NCBI GenBank assembly: GCA_045046905.1
Contig: JASFYU010000049.1
Location: 1-7,991, forward strand
Direction of reading: 5' to 3'
From: JASFYU01 sp045046905
GTDB lineage: Bacteria > Bacteroidota > Bacteroidia > Flavobacteriales > Flavobacteriaceae
Length of the DNA: 7,991 nucleotides
A program made the position numbers and the translations under genes. The first letter of the stretch is position 1. Each line of letters begins with the position of its first letter. The notes beneath the pieces are model-generated. The model searched no databases and was not told the origin of the DNA. It was given only the letters and a program-made list of their open reading frames with translations. Of this stretch, positions 5,793 to 7,991 are shown one piece after another.

Positions 5793-7598
5793 TTATTTGT
5801 TCTTTAAACTTTCTATTTCCTGTCCTATTGAAATGAGTGTATTCTTTCCTTTTTCCAACTCTTCTAAAACCGTGCTTTTAGTTTCCTCGAAAGTATCTTT
5901 CAAATTACCGAACAGGTTATTGTAGTACTGAATACCTTCTTCCATGTTTTTGGTGAACTTAGTCAAATAGCGTTCCTGTTTTTTATCCATCGCAGTTTTA
6001 GCAACCTCCAATTTGTTTTGTAAAAAATCGATATATAAATTCAATTCCTTTATAAACATATTGGGCCTGTCAGTTCTTTCAATAACACTTTTCTTCCCGT
6101 AGATATGATCGGTCATTTCGAGCAAACTACTTGTTTTAGAGTAATACGCCAAATTGGGGCCAGGGCAGATAGAGACCCCGTCTCCTTCTACCTTGCGTTC
6201 CATATCGTGTACCTGCATTACGGTTGAGCTCAAACCAAGGCAAAGACATTCTTTTGCTGTTAGGTCTTTAAACTGTTTTTGAAATTGCGAATCAGATAGC
6301 TCCCCTACTTTCTTTTGGGTATTCAATTCTTTCATTCTCGCATCTTGGTATTTTCTTGATGCCGTACAAATGGTTTTCCCATTCTTCGTAGGTGTGAGTG
6401 CCAAGAACTTCTTAGGGCATGGGCTTCCTGGCCTACCACTTTTGAGCATTGCTTCCTTTTCTAAATATTTACTACTGTTCCTTATGTTGTTAAAAGGTAT
6501 GCCCAAGGGCGAAGCATCGCTTAAGAACAAATCGTCTTCCTTAGCTAATTTGAGCTGCCCCAGTGTTTTTTCATCTACATTGGTCACTTCAGGCACCAAT
6601 AAAAATGGAGACCCCCAACCTACTGAATCGATTTCGTAATGATCCACTAAAAATAGATGTTCCTCTGCCGTACCTACACCCCCTTGTGCCGTGATCTTTA
6701 AGTCCAATAATTTTTCAGGCACAACTCTATTTTTTTCTTTTAGAGCCTTGTTCAACATTTCACTGACTGTAGTAATGAGTGCTTCTTTGTTCACTTTGAA
6801 CTCTTCAAGAATGGGCCCCATTAGGTAGCCATCAGTGGCAAAGGCGTGACCCCCGCAGTTTAAGCCCGATTCTACTCTGTATTCAGATACCCATATTCCT
6901 TTTTTTGCCAAAAACTTGCCTTGTATCAATGCTGAGCGGTAATCGCTAACTTTCAGTACAACCTTCTTTTTGATATGACCATCCTTATCCGGAAAAAAAT
7001 CATCGAACTCTTCAATATAACTAAACAATCTCGGGTTCATACCTGCAGAAAAAACCATTGACGAACTTAGATTACTATTGGCAAAACCCCTCAAAGCGGC
7101 ATGTGCATCATTATATTCTACCGATAGTGCTTCATTTTTTTTATAATTGACCTTATCTAACTTGGTCATGATATTCACATTGATATCGCCTAATGACAAA
7201 TTACTCTTCAACCATTTTCTGATATCAGAAGTATCTGTGATCTTATCGGTAAAGGCCTTGAATTCTTGTTTTAACCTCGAAGTTTCAGGCAACAGATTAA
7301 AATATTTTACAATTTCATCCGAAGACTTAATGAGTTCATCGAGTTTTTTTTCAGCCAGATCTTTTATCAAATTCAAATATGAAGTAATTCTTTTTGCTCT
7401 GGAGTCCTCGGCCTTATCAGTGATTTCCTGATAGGGTAGCTTGAATTTATCGCTATACATTTTTCTTAATTTTTCAAGAAGAATGTCATCGGTTATAAAA
7501 ATAACCGAATCTATACCATATTGCGCAACTTTTAAGGGCGTATCAACGGTAAAAGCAATTCCCATAACAGGAATGTGAAATGAATGTATATGTTTCAT
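5793..7598 (-). CDS. Uncharacterised Cys-rich TIM-barrel-like protein with C-terminal coiled coil (601 aa)
   Basis: I do not recognise a named family. The N-terminus (HIPVMGIAFTVDTPLKVA, 8-25, then GIDSVIFITDD) looks like the first strands of an FMN-type TIM barrel such as nitronate monooxygenase or PfaD/FabK-like enzymes. ITAQGGVGTAEE (302-313) followed by VGWGSPFLL (326-334) resembles the barrel's phosphate-binding end, and SGLNCGGHAF (244-253) recalls the GGHxG region of nitronate monooxygenases. A helical insert occupies about 60-135. The second half carries grouped cysteines: C394 (GRPGSPCPKK), C411 (ICTASRKY), C451/C453 (KECLCLGL) and C478 (SICPGPNLAYYS), with C248 earlier, a set that could hold an Fe-S cluster or metal. 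Residues about 530-601 are charged and heptad-like, probably a coiled coil. There is no signal peptide, so it is likely cytoplasmic. ATG at 7598; apparently monocistronic. An oxidoreductase role is inference only. Confidence 0.85.
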   Translation of the reverse strand: MKHIHSFHIPVMGIAFTVDTPLKVAQYGIDSVIFITDDILLEKLRKMYSDKFKLPYQEITDKAEDSRAKRITSYLNLIKDLAEKKLDELIKSSDEIVKYFNLLPETSRLKQEFKAFTDKITDTSDIRKWLKSNLSLGDINVNIMTKLDKVNYKKNEALSVEYNDAHAALRGFANSNLSSSMVFSAGMNPRLFSYIEEFDDFFPDKDGHIKKKVVLKVSDYRSALIQGKFLAKKGIWVSEYRVESGLNCGGHAFATDGYLMGPILEEFKVNKEALITTVSEMLNKALKEKNRVVPEKLLDLKITAQGGVGTAEEHLFLVDHYEIDSVGWGSPFLLVPEVTNVDEKTLGQLKLAKEDDLFLSDASPLGIPFNNIRNSSKYLEKEAMLKSGRPGSPCPKKFLALTPTKNGKTICTASRKYQDARMKELNTQKKVGELSDSQFQKQFKDLTAKECLCLGLSSTVMQVHDMERKVEGDGVSICPGPNLAYYSKTSSLLEMTDHIYGKKSVIERTDRPNMFIKELNLYIDFLQNKLEVAKTAMDKKQERYLTKFTKNMEEGIQYYNNLFGNLKDTFEETKSTVLEELEKGKNTLISIGQEIESLKNK

Positions 7599-7991
7599 AT
7601 TCTATAACGTATAGCTGAAAATAATTTAAGCCATCAAGATACAGGTATTAACAAATGCAAAATATGATAATTGTCAGGTTCTATAAATAACATTACTCTC
7701 AGACTAAAAGGCCGATTTTGGTACTTCATTTTCAAATCTAAATCTATTGCGATTTATAGCCTTACGAATAACAAACTTCATAAAAGTGATTATTCTCGAT
7801 GAGATGTCAAAAAAATATGCCTCATCGGTTTCATTTTTATCCTGTATGCTAGAAATCTAAAATTATAATCTGGCATTTATGCCGAAATAACCATTATAAT
7901 CAGGATAAAGAGGGCCAAAAAGACAAGTAATATTATTTTCCAAAAAATGTGTGCTTTTTTGAGTTCCATAAAGTTAAAAGCCACTAATAAA
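7599..7991. other. Terminal ~390 nt without a convincing gene
   Basis: This is AT-rich sequence upstream of the 601-residue gene and should contain its promoter, though I find only an imperfect -7-like TATTTTG on the - strand, about 60 nt before the ATG. Other structure seen: an inverted repeat CGATGAG (7797-7803) / CTCATCG (7821-7827), a palindrome GGCATTTATGCC (7872-7883), and a direct repeat ATTATAATC at 7862-7870 and 7893-7901. Two short - strand frames are open: a 30-codon hydrophobic ORF listed separately, and a stretch of 50 sense codons (7707-7856) whose only ATG is at 7781, leaving a 25-residue basic peptide. Confidence 0.6.
7877..7969 (-). CDS. Possible 30-residue single-span membrane peptide
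   Basis: The ATG at 7969 opens a 30-codon frame: a short polar, basic start (MELKKAHIFWK) followed by about 18 uninterrupted hydrophobic residues (IILLVFLALFILIIMVIS) and a stop. This is the layout of a one-pass small membrane protein with its N-terminus inside by the positive-inside rule. The stop lies within the palindrome at 7872-7883. No Shine-Dalgarno sequence is seen, and its upstream region lies outside the window. AT-rich DNA makes hydrophobic frames by chance, so this remains a candidate only. Confidence 0.3.
   Translation of the reverse strand: MELKKAHIFWKIILLVFLALFILIIMVISA

Noticed and set aside
6370..6639. Plus-strand 89-codon frame
   Set aside because: It lies wholly inside the 601-residue gene on the other strand and has no family-like motifs; an antisense shadow.

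Overview
The window looks like chromosome from a marine-type member of the Flavobacteriaceae (Bacteroidota). The basis is moderate-to-low GC, almost no Shine-Dalgarno sequences, a perfect Bacteroidota -7 promoter element (TATATTTG) upstream of one gene, and proteins that read like flavobacterial versions of their families. Genus cannot be fixed from the sequence alone.

Layout. Positions 1-98 are 14 perfect copies of the heptamer TTGATAG, cut by the window edge, followed by about 180 nt with three small inverted repeats. Next is the tail of a cbb3 cytochrome oxidase maturation cluster on the + strand: fixH (278-724) and, abutting it with no gap, a TauE/SafE (DsbD_2-like) membrane protein (725-1432). 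After a 97-nt gap, three + strand genes lie close together: an acetyl-CoA hydrolase / 4-hydroxybutyrate-type CoA-transferase (1530-2798), a group III truncated haemoglobin (2822-3211) and tryptophan 2,3-dioxygenase (3232-4131). Convergent to these is a polytopic membrane protein (4143-5345, -) with haem-copper-oxidase-like His motifs. A 420-nt spacer follows, holding one weak 45-codon ORF. Then comes a 601-residue, cysteine-rich, TIM-barrel-like protein of unknown function (5793-7598, -). The last ~390 nt have no convincing gene, only a possible 30-residue single-span membrane peptide on the - strand.

How the genes fit together. fixH and the TauE/SafE protein belong to assembly and copper supply of the high-affinity cbb3 oxidase, whose structural genes probably lie just left of the window. 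The globin and tryptophan dioxygenase both handle O2 at haem and are tightly spaced, so they are probably co-transcribed. The CoA-transferase in front of them is carbon/acyl-CoA metabolism and its link to tryptophan breakdown is not obvious. The membrane protein at 4143-5345 could be another haem or metal protein of low-oxygen respiration, but that is inference. The least explained item is the 601-residue protein: a flavin-barrel-like core with six conserved-looking cysteines and a C-terminal coiled coil. No mobile element, CRISPR array, tRNA or rRNA was recognised.
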